This document shows positions 10,032-18,769 of a DNA stretch of 64,000 nt, piece after piece. A model generated the notes under the pieces. That model was not told the DNA's origin, made no database searches, and saw nothing but the letters and a program-made list of their open reading frames with translations. This stretch comes from Corynebacterium sp. ACRQK. GTDB taxonomy: Bacteria > Actinomycetota > Actinomycetes > Mycobacteriales > Mycobacteriaceae. Where the stretch lies: contig NZ_JAKRMU010000001.1 of NCBI RefSeq assembly GCF_022345965.1, forward strand, positions 546,844-610,843, written 5' to 3'. A program made the position numbers and the translations under genes. The first letter of the stretch is position 1. Each line of letters opens with the position of its first letter.

Positions 10032-10481
10032 TCACTTCACCGGTTCCAGTGGAAACTGAGGGCGAAGTGGCCACGCGGCCGCTGCCATACCGACCACCAA
10101 CAGCAGCATAGACCACACGGTCTGTGGCATTAACGTCGCCTCGCCGACAGGCAGCTCCGGCCACATCACCGCCAGCAGATAGCCGGCCAGCCACACGAGC
10201 GCGGGAATGCCCGCTATCAGCTTGTTATCGGTCCACAGAAGGGCGGTTTTCGTCACCGCGCGGTTGAAGAAGAACGCAAACAGGATTGTCCACGGCAGCG
10301 GCACCAGCGTGTCCCCCACCGTAATGCGCGAGCCGATGTATAAAACGCTGATGAACAGCCCGAACAGCGCGCCGATGGAGAGCCAGACGATGCCGGAAAT
10401 GCGCTCAGCGCGCGTCGTATCTTGGCGTGCCTGACTCTTGGTGGGGTGGCCCCAGTTGGGCTCGTCTTTCTTCGCGTTCAC
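10032..10481 (-). CDS. Four-helix membrane protein of unknown function
   Basis: From the GTG at 10479-10481 the product is 149 residues. An upstream start at 10526 is also possible but gives an unlikely N-terminus. A charged N-terminal stretch of about 30 residues precedes four hydrophobic segments (around IVWLSIGALFGLFISVLYIG, TILFAFFFNRAVT, ALVWLAGYLLAVMW and SMLLLVVGMAAAAW). It lies between fdxA and mshB on the same strand, as small membrane proteins do in related genomes. I do not recognise a function. Confidence 0.7.
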   Translation of the reverse strand: MNAKKDEPNWGHPTKSQARQDTTRAERISGIVWLSIGALFGLFISVLYIGSRITVGDTLVPLPWTILFAFFFNRAVTKTALLWTDNKLIAGIPALVWLAGYLLAVMWPELPVGEATLMPQTVWSMLLLVVGMAAAAWPLRPQFPLEPVK

Positions 10482-10555
10482 GTCGAACCATCCTAGTGCC
10501 CTACCCCGTAGGACCTCCAAGGCCACGCGGTGTGGAGCCTAAGTGCCCCGCCGTC

Positions 10556-11560
10556 TCAGACCAGCTTTTCCCCCAGCGCGCGGGCAAAGAAATCCTCGGG
10601 CACGCCGGGGGCCGTCCAGCCCAGGCGATAGCTTTCACTGTCCAGCAGCGGCTGCGTAATAAGGTTCGACAGGCAGAACAGGGCGGTTGCTGTAGGCGCC
10701 GGCGGGTTAGAGTCCCGCACCTGGTCATTGACGTCCGAGGCCGTGCCATCAGCCACCCAAATCTGGGTGGCGTGGGCACGCATGGCGGCCTGCTTGGCCG
10801 CCACGTCCTCTGCGGTTCCGTGAATCACCAGATCGACCTCCACAGAGGGCACGGTCGCGATCTCCCCTGCAGCAGGCAAGGTCCAGCCTTCGGGCACGGC
10901 CGCCGGGTCCTCCTCGAGACCCTGCATCCCCTCGGCGAACTTCTCTTCCTCCGTCACGCACCACAGCACCTGGCTGGGAACGAAGACGTCTGCGTCTGCC
11001 TCCTCTGTACCCGCGCTACTCAGCCGCCGCACGGCCTCGTGCACAATGCGATGCGCCTGCTTGTGGTCCGGGTGCCCGTAGCCGCCGTCGGCGGCATACG
11101 TCAGGATCACCTCCGGCCGGATGCGCTGAATCTGCTGGATCAGCTGCTCTACCTGCGTATCCAGCAGTTTCTGCGCTGCCTCGGTCTCGCGCGCAAAAGC
11201 CCGCGAATGGCGGATGGACTCACTGCCCTCCATGCCCGAATCCCGCCACGCACCGCAGCCGCCCAGAAGGTTCGGTCCGTGCTGCACCCCCAGCGCACTG
11301 AGCGCCCGCTGCAGTTCCGCGATGCGGTAACCACCGAGCATTCCCGTGCCGCGTTCGTACTGCTGGGCGTCCATAAGAGCTAGGTACTTCTCCCCGATCA
11401 CCTCGCCTTCCTCGCCGAGGGTGCAGGTGACAACGGCAACGTCGTGGCCCAGCCGCCGCGCCTTGGCTAGCGCCAGCCCCGTCCACAGGGTTTCGTCGTC
11501 CGGGTGCGCATGCACCGCCATTACGGTGATCTTCTGCGCTGCGGCGGGGGTTCTGATCAC
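10556..11560 (-). CDS. mshB: Mycothiol biosynthesis deacetylase MshB
   Basis: The 334-residue protein carries the zinc-binding AHPDDE motif of the LmbE/PIG-L family near residue 18 and a second metal motif GHPDHKQAH near residue 160. MshB deacetylates GlcNAc-inositol to GlcN-inositol, a step in making mycothiol, the low-molecular-weight thiol of actinobacteria. Neighbours (lpqW-like, typA and fdxA/dapC) match the Rv1165-Rv1178 order of M. tuberculosis, which supports MshB rather than the conjugate amidase Mca. It begins 4 bases after the lipoprotein gene ends. Confidence 0.9.
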   Translation of the reverse strand: MIRTPAAAQKITVMAVHAHPDDETLWTGLALAKARRLGHDVAVVTCTLGEEGEVIGEKYLALMDAQQYERGTGMLGGYRIAELQRALSALGVQHGPNLLGGCGAWRDSGMEGSESIRHSRAFARETEAAQKLLDTQVEQLIQQIQRIRPEVILTYAADGGYGHPDHKQAHRIVHEAVRRLSSAGTEEADADVFVPSQVLWCVTEEEKFAEGMQGLEEDPAAVPEGWTLPAAGEIATVPSVEVDLVIHGTAEDVAAKQAAMRAHATQIWVADGTASDVNDQVRDSNPPAPTATALFCLSNLITQPLLDSESYRLGWTAPGVPEDFFARALGEKLV

Positions 11561-11563
11561 GGG

Positions 11564-13390
11564 TTAATCCTCCTGGAGGGCGTTTTCTGCAGCGTTGCGC
11601 TTGTTTTCCTCGATGGGGCTTAAGGTCCATCGCGGTGCCGAGATCAGCACCGAGCTGCTGTTATCCAGCGGCCAGTCTTCCAGCCCCGGAGTCGGCCCGT
11701 TGAGCCTGTCGGACGTCACCACGGTGAAGCGGTCGGACAGAATCGGCAGTACTGTGGAGATTTCCGCGATCCGATCGTCCAGCTTCTCTCGCTCGTCGTT
11801 AAGGTCGGCGTGGCCTTCGCTGAGTTTGTTTAAGCGTTCTTCCAGGTCACGGTCGCAGGTACCGCTGAGGTTCCCACCCCTGGGGATGTTGGGGTGTGAC
11901 GCCCCTTCGTCCCCGCTGCCGTTACCCTCAGCTGGGTTCTTCGAGTCTGCGTCGCCGGACGGATCTGCAGAACCTTCCTCCTCGGGAGCGGTGGTGCAAC
12001 CGTACTGTTCCACATAGTCGAAGGTGGCCTGCGGGCTGCGTTGCCACGTCACCACGCCGTCGACTTCTCCCTGCTCCACAGCCGAACCAAGAATCTCTCC
12101 CGCGTAGTCAGTGCGCACAGTAGCTGGAATTCCGGCGTGCAGCAGCTGGTCCACGACGGAGCGGGCAGCATCCACTGCCATCTGATCATCAGTGACCGCG
12201 CCGATGACGATGCCGTCTGGGCGCTCGTCAGACTGCAGGTCACGAGGCATCTCCGCGGCAGTCTTCGGGGTGGCGTTCCAGCGCGGCGCCTCTACTTCCG
12301 GATCCTGGGAGACGATCCGCGCGATTCGCTCCGCGTTGATCGCCCCCAGTACCCGTCGGCGGGTTTCCTGGTCAGAGAAAATCGGGCTGGCCTGGTTGAG
12401 CTGCAGGTTCAGCTGCACGCCCCGGGCGGTGTTGCGTATCTGCGTGTAGGGCAGTTGGTTAAGAGCCAGATCGGTGGTGGCCGAACGGTGCGTCATGTAC
12501 ATCTGGATCTGCTCGGTGCGCATCATCTGCGCACCTGTGGATTCGTTAGGCACGGCGCTGAAGCGAATAATATCCGTCTTGGCTGCCTTCGAACCCCAGT
12601 AGCGGTCGTTGCGCTGCAATTCCAGCAGGCCGCGCCCCTCGTCCACGGACTTCACGGAGTACTGCCCCGCAGAAGCGACGGATCCCCCGTCCATCATCGT
12701 GCTGAAGCTGCGCCCCTCCGCCCGGTAAATATGGCTGGGCAAAAGGTGTGTGAACAGTCGCTTCCAGTTGTTCAGCGGCTTATCGAAGGTAACCTTGAAG
12801 CTCTTTTCCTTCTTCTCCGGCTCGATGGAGGTGATGTGGCGGTACAGCCCCTTCGCCTCCGCGAGGGGTTCGTCCACAATCGCTTTACGCAGGTATTGGA
12901 AGTCGGAGATAGTGATGGGCGTGCCATCGGACCACTGCGCCTCCGGCTGGAGGGTATAGACCACTTCAGTCGGGTTCTCCCGGTCGTTTAGCTTGACCTC
13001 GCTGATCAGATCATCGTTGAGGTTCTCCCCCATCGAGCCAGCTGTGTAGACACTCGGCAGGGTCAGGTCGGCAACCGCCGCCACCACCGGGTTGCGGTTG
13101 CCCACCAGGTGCGGGTTGAGGTTGCCAGTGAAGCGATCCACGCCCACCGTGATCTCCCGCAGGCTCTCGTCAACCGGCTGCGGCTGCTGGGTTTGGGTGG
13201 AGGCGGAAGGGTCCTCCACCGTCGGAGCCTCGCCCGGATTCGCCTGGCAGGCGGCCAGCGTTAAGGCGAGTGTCGCCGATGTCAGGGCGGTCGCAGCTGT
13301 GGGCGTCACACTCCAAAAACCGCGACGGCGCGCGCCGGAGGAACGGCGCGCCGGCGAGCTAGACAGTGGAAAGAGCGGGAACAAGGGCAA
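11564..13390 (-). CDS. LpqW-like lipoprotein, ABC transporter solute-binding family 5
   Basis: The 608-residue protein has a basic N-terminus, a hydrophobic stretch and a lipobox-like LTLAAC, so it is probably anchored outside the membrane. The body is a family 5 (peptide/nickel) solute-binding fold, for example ITVGVDRFTGNLNPHLVGN near residue 80. No permease or ATPase is adjacent. Its place between mshB and typA matches lpqW (Rv1166), which influences PIM/lipoarabinomannan synthesis rather than uptake. A linker at about residues 470-500 is Gly/Ser/Asp-rich. Several in-frame starts exist; the outermost is used. Confidence 0.8.
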   Translation of the reverse strand: MPLFPLFPLSSSPARRSSGARRRGFWSVTPTAATALTSATLALTLAACQANPGEAPTVEDPSASTQTQQPQPVDESLREITVGVDRFTGNLNPHLVGNRNPVVAAVADLTLPSVYTAGSMGENLNDDLISEVKLNDRENPTEVVYTLQPEAQWSDGTPITISDFQYLRKAIVDEPLAEAKGLYRHITSIEPEKKEKSFKVTFDKPLNNWKRLFTHLLPSHIYRAEGRSFSTMMDGGSVASAGQYSVKSVDEGRGLLELQRNDRYWGSKAAKTDIIRFSAVPNESTGAQMMRTEQIQMYMTHRSATTDLALNQLPYTQIRNTARGVQLNLQLNQASPIFSDQETRRRVLGAINAERIARIVSQDPEVEAPRWNATPKTAAEMPRDLQSDERPDGIVIGAVTDDQMAVDAARSVVDQLLHAGIPATVRTDYAGEILGSAVEQGEVDGVVTWQRSPQATFDYVEQYGCTTAPEEEGSADPSGDADSKNPAEGNGSGDEGASHPNIPRGGNLSGTCDRDLEERLNKLSEGHADLNDEREKLDDRIAEISTVLPILSDRFTVVTSDRLNGPTPGLEDWPLDNSSSVLISAPRWTLSPIEENKRNAAENALQED

Positions 13391-13392
13391 CT

Positions 13393-15309
13393 TTAGGAGT
13401 TGTTATTGCGCTGCTTCTCGCGGGAACGGGCACGGGCGCGATCGGTGGCGTTCAGGATTACCTTGCGCACTCGGATGACCTCCGGGGTCACCTCAACACA
13501 CTCGTCGAAGCCACAGAACTCCATGGCCTCTTCCAGGGTAAGGGTCCGGGCCTTAGCCAAGGTCACCGTCGCGTCCGCGGTTGCCGAACGCATGTTGGTC
13601 AGCTTCTTTTCCTTGGTGATGTTGATGTCCATGTCTTCGTCGCGGTTGTTCGCGCCGACAACCATGCCCTCGTAGGCCTCTGCGCCCGGTTCCACGAAGA
13701 AGGTTCCGCGGTCTGCCAGCTGGATCAGCGCGTAGGCCGTGATCTGGCCAGAGCGGTCGGCAACCAGGGAGCCGGAAGCGCGGCCCTTAATCTCGCCCGC
13801 CCAAGGCTCGTAGCCTGCGGAGTAGCTGTTGGCAATGCCGGTACCACGGGTTTCGGTCATGAAGACGGTGCGGAAGCCGATCAGGCCGCGGGCCGGGACG
13901 ATGAACTTCATGCGGATCCAGCCGGTACCGGTGTTGTCCATGGACTCCATGCGACCCTTGCGGGCGGCCAGCAGCTGGGTGACGGCACCGAGGTGCTCCT
14001 CCGGGACGTCGATGACCAGGTTTTCGTAGGGCTCGTGAACTGTGCCGTCGATGGTGCGGGTAACCACCTGCGGCTTACCGACGGTCAGCTCGAAGCCTTC
14101 ACGGCGCATGGTCTCCACCAGCACGGACAGAGCCATCTCGCCACGGCCCTGAACCTCCCAGGCATCCGGGCGTTCGGTGGGCAGCACGCGCAGGGAAACG
14201 TTACCGATCAGCTCCTGGTCCAGGCGGGCCTTGACCATGCGGGCAGTCAGCTTGTCGCCGCCGCCGCGGCCGGCCATTGGGGAGGTGTTCACGCCGATGG
14301 TCATGGAGATCGCGGGCTCGTCGACGGTGATGCGCGGCAGGGCAACCGGGTTCTCGGGATCGGCCAGGGTATCGCCAATCATGATGTCTTCGATGCCGGA
14401 GATAGCGGCGATGTCGCCGGCGATCATTTCCTCGGCCGGCACGCGGGTCACGCCCTCGGTGCGCAGCAGCTCGGCCACCTTGGCGGTCTTGACGTGCTCC
14501 TTGCCGTCCTCGTCGTAGTGGATCCAGGCGACCTGCTGGCCCTTGCGCAGTCGGCCGGCGTGGATACGCACCAGGCCAATGCGGCCCAGGAAGGAGGAGG
14601 AGTCCAGGTTGGTGACGTGCGCCTGCAGCGGACCATCTACGTCCGCGGAAGGCTCCGGCAGGACGTCGTAGAGCACGTCGAACAGCGGCTGCAGATCCTC
14701 GGAGTCCGGGACGTTGCCGTTGCCTGGGTTCTCGGTGGACGCCTTGCCCTCGCGGCCGGAGGTGTACAGCACCGGCAGGTCCAGCAGCTGCTCGGCAGCC
14801 TCCGCAGCCTCGTCATCTTCCAGGGTGGAGGCCAGCTCCAGCAGCAGATCCTGGGACTCTTCGACGACCTCGTCGATGCGGGCGTCCGGGCGGTCGGTCT
14901 TGTTCACACAGATGATCACCGGCATCTTGGCAGCCAGGGCCTTGCCGAGCACGAAACGGGTCTGTGGCAGTGGACCCTCAGAGGCGTCAACAAGAAGAAC
15001 CACGCCGTCCACCATGGACAGGGCGCGCTCGACCTCACCGCCGAAGTCGGCGTGGCCGGGCGTATCGATCACGTTAATGATCAGGTCGCTGCCCTCTTTA
15101 CCCAGACCCTTGCGGTGGATGGCGGTGTTCTTCGCCAGGATCGTGATGCCCTTTTCCCGTTCCAGGTCGCCGGAGTCCATCACGCGCTCTTCAACTTCGC
15201 CGTGCGAAGAGAAGGCGCCGGACTGGTGCAGCATGGCGTCGACGAGAGTGGTCTTGCCGTGATCGACGTGCGCGACGATGGCGACATTGCGGAATTCAGT
15301 CAAAGACAC
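13393..15309 (-). CDS. typA: Ribosome-associated translational GTPase TypA/BipA
   Basis: The 638-residue protein opens with NVAIVAHVDHGKTTLVDAML (P-loop), then DTPGHADFGGEV (G3) and NKTDRPDA (G4). EF-G-like domains III and V and the TypA-specific C-terminal domain follow, ending in basic residues. BipA binds the 70S ribosome and affects ribosome assembly and stress growth. Length is typical (about 610-640). The gene ends 2 bases before the lpqW-like start, suggesting one transcript. A 664-codon antisense frame is a codon-bias shadow. Confidence 0.95.
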   Translation of the reverse strand: MSLTEFRNVAIVAHVDHGKTTLVDAMLHQSGAFSSHGEVEERVMDSGDLEREKGITILAKNTAIHRKGLGKEGSDLIINVIDTPGHADFGGEVERALSMVDGVVLLVDASEGPLPQTRFVLGKALAAKMPVIICVNKTDRPDARIDEVVEESQDLLLELASTLEDDEAAEAAEQLLDLPVLYTSGREGKASTENPGNGNVPDSEDLQPLFDVLYDVLPEPSADVDGPLQAHVTNLDSSSFLGRIGLVRIHAGRLRKGQQVAWIHYDEDGKEHVKTAKVAELLRTEGVTRVPAEEMIAGDIAAISGIEDIMIGDTLADPENPVALPRITVDEPAISMTIGVNTSPMAGRGGGDKLTARMVKARLDQELIGNVSLRVLPTERPDAWEVQGRGEMALSVLVETMRREGFELTVGKPQVVTRTIDGTVHEPYENLVIDVPEEHLGAVTQLLAARKGRMESMDNTGTGWIRMKFIVPARGLIGFRTVFMTETRGTGIANSYSAGYEPWAGEIKGRASGSLVADRSGQITAYALIQLADRGTFFVEPGAEAYEGMVVGANNRDEDMDINITKEKKLTNMRSATADATVTLAKARTLTLEEAMEFCGFDECVEVTPEVIRVRKVILNATDRARARSREKQRNNNS

Positions 15310-15608
15310 AGATCCGAACTTTCCTTTACTTGGGTATTTAAGGTCTTGGGTTCAAGCTAGTTGTGCAGCATAGGCACTTCAGGGGAACCTTTCACAGCCT
15401 ACTCCTTTAGTACTCCACAATAACGCATAGGGGGCGAAGAAGTTTTTCCCAAAACCTTGAGAAAAGCTTGCAGACCGATGTTATTGTTTACAAAAGGTTC
15501 CTACCGAACGTTACCAGCGTGACAAATGTGACAGATGTGACTAATGTGATTCCCATCTTCTATTTAAAACGCATCTGAGTTGACTAAATAAACCCCGAAA
15601 GGTTCACC
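15310..15608. promoter_or_regulatory. Divergent intergenic region with tandem TGTGA repeats
   Basis: This 299-base gap separates typA from a secreted-protein gene. At about 15518-15550 four TGTGA half-sites follow each other at 9-base spacing (GTGACAAA, TGTGACAGA, TGTGACTAA, TGTGATT). TGTGA is the half-site of CRP/GlxR-type regulators, but here the copies are direct rather than inverted. A GAAAGG ribosome site precedes the GTG at 15609. Confidence 0.5.
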
Positions 15609-16295
15609 GTGGCTTTCTCTCGACGCTTGACCCGTGCCGCCGCTGCACTGACCACTGCCTGCGCACTGGCAGTCCCGACCGTGGTGGCCCCTACTACCGC
15701 CGGCGCCCAGGTACAGGGCTCCATCGATCACCTGGGCCGCCCCGCGCCGCACGTCCTGAATCAGATCGAAGCTTTCGCCAACAACCCGCAGCTGCCACCA
15801 AACGTGAAGGCTTCCCTGAAGAAACTGGTTGGCTTCTTCCGTGGCGATGGCAAGCCGGGCGTTGACATTCCGGAGAACGCCCCGGCGTTCACCCAGTTCG
15901 GCTGGCCGACCGTTTCCGGCAAGTGCATTGGTGGCAAGAACAAGGCCGTCGGCACCGCAATGGGCGTGCCCGGCCCGGCGAAGCTCCCGCTGCCAGGCGT
16001 CGGCGCAGGCGAGGTCAACTTCGTCTTCACCGCAATGGGTACCGGCACGGTAGCTAAGAAGCAGACCACCGCGATGAACGTCCACTGGATCAACATCAAC
16101 ACCGGCAAGATGGGTCGCACCCCGCTGGGCTACACCGGTATCAACCCGAAGGGCCCGGCCACCGTCAACGGTGTTGCCAAGACCGGCAAGGGCACCGTCA
16201 TTGCCCTGCTCGAGGGTGGCGTGACCACTCACGAGAAGGAGTCCGGCAACTCCAACTGCAGCTTCTTGCCGACCGCGGCACTGCTGCACGTCTAG
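15609..16295 (+). CDS. Secreted protein of unknown function, corynebacterial type
   Basis: The 228-residue protein starts at a GTG with a GAAAGG site about 8 bases upstream. Residues 1-34 are a clear Sec signal peptide (basic start, then Ala/Leu-rich core, ending TTAGAQ, cleavage probably after AGA). The mature part contains two Cys (in GKCIGGKN and SNCSF) that could form a disulfide and ends in ALLHV. I recognise no catalytic motif. It is followed by a strong terminator, so it appears monocistronic. Confidence 0.8.
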   Translation: MAFSRRLTRAAAALTTACALAVPTVVAPTTAGAQVQGSIDHLGRPAPHVLNQIEAFANNPQLPPNVKASLKKLVGFFRGDGKPGVDIPENAPAFTQFGWPTVSGKCIGGKNKAVGTAMGVPGPAKLPLPGVGAGEVNFVFTAMGTGTVAKKQTTAMNVHWININTGKMGRTPLGYTGINPKGPATVNGVAKTGKGTVIALLEGGVTTHEKESGNSNCSFLPTAALLHV

Positions 16296-16330
16296 TAGCC
16301 TTCGCCTAGACCTCCGGGCTGCAAGCCCCC

Positions 16331-16359
16331 TCGGCCGCGCTTTCCTGCGCGGCCTTTTT
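16331..16359 (+). terminator. Rho-independent terminator after the secreted-protein gene
   Basis: A GC-rich inverted repeat (GGCCGCG and CGCGGCC around a short CTTTCCTG-type loop) is followed directly by a TTTTTC run. It lies about 40 bases after the stop at 16295 and suits the plus strand. Confidence 0.85.
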
Positions 16360-16439
16360 CATACCTTCGGCCTTTACCCACACCTCGCCGTATTCCCCCG
16401 GACTCCGCTCCCACCCGCTCACCACATTAACCTGAAACG

Positions 16440-17060
16440 ATGGCTGACCTGCACAAAGTAAAACAAGAGACCTTCGACCTCTCCCGCGCGATCAACATCG
16501 ACCCGAAGGGCTTCGAACGCGCCGTGGACGCCTTCGAGCTGTCCCCTGCCCAGCCCGCCGCTGTGCAGTCTGGCACTGCCCACCCCAACCCAGTGCTCTA
16601 CATGCGCCGCCCCACTCCTGGCCACCCACGCTTCCATTATCTCGAATCCTGGCTAGTCCCCCACCTGGACATTCGCCTCAACAAATTCCACTTCTTCGAC
16701 GGGATCGAGCCCAGGCAGGACCTCTATATAGACATCGCCTTTATCGAGATTGATGACGCCACCACCCCAGCAACCTGGCGAACCCGCGATATTTACGTGG
16801 ATGTGGTGACGCACCTCCGCGAGTCCCCTTCTCCGGAACAGGCTCAGGCGAGCTCTAGCTACGTCCCGGGCACATCTTCAAAGACGAAAGTCCAGGTGCT
16901 GGACCTGGACGAGTTGGGCGAAGCACTCCTGGCGGGTTACATCACCGCCGACGAGGCCCGCCGAGCTCTGGACTCCACCCAGCGGCTGCTGGATGGGCTG
17001 CACGAGTACGGCAGCGTGGCAGAATGGCTGGCCACTCAAGGCGTGCGTTGGGGCTACTAG
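16440..17060 (+). CDS. DUF402-domain protein
   Basis: The 206-residue protein matches the DUF402 pattern: an aromatic/acidic beta-rich core (FHFFDGIEPRQDLYIDIAFIEID, then DIYVDVVTHLR) followed by a helical end (LDLDELGEALLAGYITADEARRAL). DUF402 proteins are related to nucleoside di/triphosphate phosphatases of the Ntdp type in other bacteria; activity here is inferred only. It is the last chromosomal gene before the left IS6-type element, which begins 37 bases after its stop. Confidence 0.8.
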   Translation: MADLHKVKQETFDLSRAINIDPKGFERAVDAFELSPAQPAAVQSGTAHPNPVLYMRRPTPGHPRFHYLESWLVPHLDIRLNKFHFFDGIEPRQDLYIDIAFIEIDDATTPATWRTRDIYVDVVTHLRESPSPEQAQASSSYVPGTSSKTKVQVLDLDELGEALLAGYITADEARRALDSTQRLLDGLHEYGSVAEWLATQGVRWGY

Positions 17061-17097
17061 CGCCCCTCGACAGTGATGCCATCAACCTAAAATCGAG

Positions 17098-17670
17098 GGT
17101 GCTGTTGCAAAGTTGGGCGGAGAGCAGCGAAGACTCAGTGTCTCATTTCCTGATCGCCGCTGCGTGTGGGCGTTGTTAGGCCGTCTCGAAGACCCGGTTG
17201 ACGATCACCGCGTCCGGGTTCGGTTGCCCGTAGGCAAACATCGTGCCTTGCCCTTTCCGCAATGAGTGCATCGCCTCCATCCCTTTCAACGTCCGATATG
17301 CAGATGTCCGGTTCTGGCCACCGGCGGTGATCGCCCGAAAGAGGTAGCACCACCTGCCGCCGACCCGGATATAGGTCTCATCCATCCGCCAGGAACTGGC
17401 CTGCCAGTCAGGTAACTGTCGGTACCTCCGTGTTTGCTTGTCCAGCTCAGGGGCGTATTTCTGGACCCAGCGGTAGATCGTGGTGTGATCGACCGGCACG
17501 CCCCGCTGAAGTCATCATTTCCTCCAGATCGCGGTAGCTCACTCCGTAGCGGCAGTACCACCGCACTGCCCACAGAATGATGTCACGGGGAAATGACGAC
17601 CGGAGAAGATACCCATGGTTGTGATTATTTCACGTCGCTCTTCCTACTGCCCCAACTTTGCAACAGCACC
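17098..17670 (-). mobile_element. IS6-family insertion sequence, left copy, defective
   Basis: The 573-bp element is bounded by inverted ends GGTGCTGTTGCAAAGTTGG / CCAACTTTGCAACAGCACC, typical of the IS6 family. The minus-strand transposase remnant shows IS6 motifs (TTIYRWVQKYAPELDK, WRMDETYIRVGG with the first catalytic Asp-Glu, and a C-terminal MHSLRKGQG), but the segment holding the second Asp and the catalytic Glu is missing. The N-terminal part also carries two single-base frame changes. Full-length IS6 elements are about 800 bp, so this is internally deleted. No 8-bp target duplication is seen. Confidence 0.85.
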
Positions 17671-17678
17671 TCTTCAAG

Positions 17679-18194
17679 TCATTGCTCCCGCATCTTCTGT
17701 AGGCGCCACTGGAAGCCCGCTAGAGGCATCCACGTGTAGACGACCGGTATGAGAGCGATAATGAAACACGTGATTTCAACGCCCCTACTCCAGTCGACCA
17801 ATTTGAGCAGCGCATAGACAGCGAGAAGCACAAGCGCCGTGATGATGCTGTAGCGGATGTAACTGTCGCGCTGCTGCTTAACTTCCGCAATCTGATCGAT
17901 CCCTTCGGTACGCAGGGGCGTTGCACCCGGTGCGGCACGGAAAATATGGAGCGCTTCGCAGCTGAGCACATGCGACCACCCCGCGCCCCGGCACAGGTCG
18001 AAAAACTCCGGGTCGGGATCAGCCTCATAAGTTATCTGATAGACCCAATCCTCGGCCGGCCCATCACGGAACGACCATCCATGTCCCATCAAAGCAGTTC
18101 CGTCCAGGTGTTTGCCCCTGCGGGCCATGTCCTGAAAAAGCTTTGTTTCCCGGTCCTGATTGAAAGCCAAGCCGTTACTAAGACGAGCGGTCAT
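17679..18194 (-). CDS. DUF2812-domain membrane protein
   Basis: The 171-residue protein has a soluble N-terminal half with DUF2812 features (ending in FDLCRGAGWSHVLSCEALHIF), then two hydrophobic helices around residues 118-136 and 141-160. DUF2812 genes commonly pair with PadR regulators; here the start codon overlaps the padR stop (ATGA at 18191-18194), so the two are translationally coupled. The pair lies just inside the left IS6 copy. Function is unknown, though such pairs often answer membrane or drug stress. Confidence 0.8.
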   Translation of the reverse strand: MTARLSNGLAFNQDRETKLFQDMARRGKHLDGTALMGHGWSFRDGPAEDWVYQITYEADPDPEFFDLCRGAGWSHVLSCEALHIFRAAPGATPLRTEGIDQIAEVKQQRDSYIRYSIITALVLLAVYALLKLVDWSRGVEITCFIIALIPVVYTWMPLAGFQWRLQKMREQ

Positions 18195-18520
18195 TGCTGT
18201 ACCTCCTGGAGTAGTTGTTCTGCCCAGACCATGAACTGTCTGCGCTTGGTGACGTTTCTTTGGGCCGCTACTGCCCCCGCCTCAGTAATGCGATAGAGGC
18301 GGCGACGGCTATCCGACTCGACTTCCTCAATGAGTCCCGCCTCGTTGAGCTTCTTAAGCGTCGTGTATGCCGACGCCGGCCCCAGGGTCAACGCGCCTTC
18401 CGTGTTCTCCTGCAGGTATTGCATGATCGAATACCCATGCCTCGGTTCTCCGAGACTGAGAAGAATGGCTAACGCGACATCAGGAACACTCCCGTCGCCA
18501 AACGGCGGCTTCTTTCCCAC
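18191..18520 (-). CDS. PadR-family transcriptional regulator
   Basis: The 109-residue protein has the PadR winged-helix pattern: AILLSLGEPRHGYSIMQYL (helix 1 and the turn), then AYTTLKKLNEAGLIEEVES (recognition helix and wing) and a C-terminal dimer helix. PadR proteins repress their own operon and release it on ligand binding. It is the first gene of a two-gene unit with the DUF2812 protein, and a dyad lies 19-35 bases upstream of its start. Confidence 0.88.
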   Translation of the reverse strand: MGKKPPFGDGSVPDVALAILLSLGEPRHGYSIMQYLQENTEGALTLGPASAYTTLKKLNEAGLIEEVESDSRRRLYRITEAGAVAAQRNVTKRRQFMVWAEQLLQEVQQ

Positions 18521-18538
18521 CTTATATCACCTTCAATT

Positions 18539-18555
18539 ATATCTAGATGCGATAT
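18539..18555. promoter_or_regulatory. Dyad upstream of padR, candidate operator
   Basis: An inverted repeat ATATC-7-GATAT lies in an AT-rich block upstream of padR, with further ATATC/GATAT copies on both sides. The sequence is consistent with PadR autorepression sites, which are AT-rich dyads with ATGT/ATAT arms. Binding is inferred. Confidence 0.5.
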
Positions 18556-18769
18556 ATCATCTTATGACAAGAGTAGGGGTCGTCCATCGATTTCGCAATC
18601 TAGTGGCCCTATCTCAAGGAACATGCCGGAGAGACTCGGCGCCCCGGCGCCCGAATGGATAAATTCCCCAGCAGGCCAGACGCCTGTTTCGGTAGGTGGT
18701 TCCCCTTCGCCACACTCATTCCACCGCAAAATCTGACTGTCCTGGCCAGGGCTTCTCTTAAATTCTTGC

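Noticed and set aside
13366..15360. 664-codon plus-strand open frame
   Set aside because: Antisense to typA, with Gly/His/Gln-rich composition typical of shadow frames and no domain.
17286..17573. 95-codon frame in the left IS6 copy (and its twin at 27300-27587)
   Set aside because: Out of frame with recognisable transposase sequence; a product of the frame lesions.
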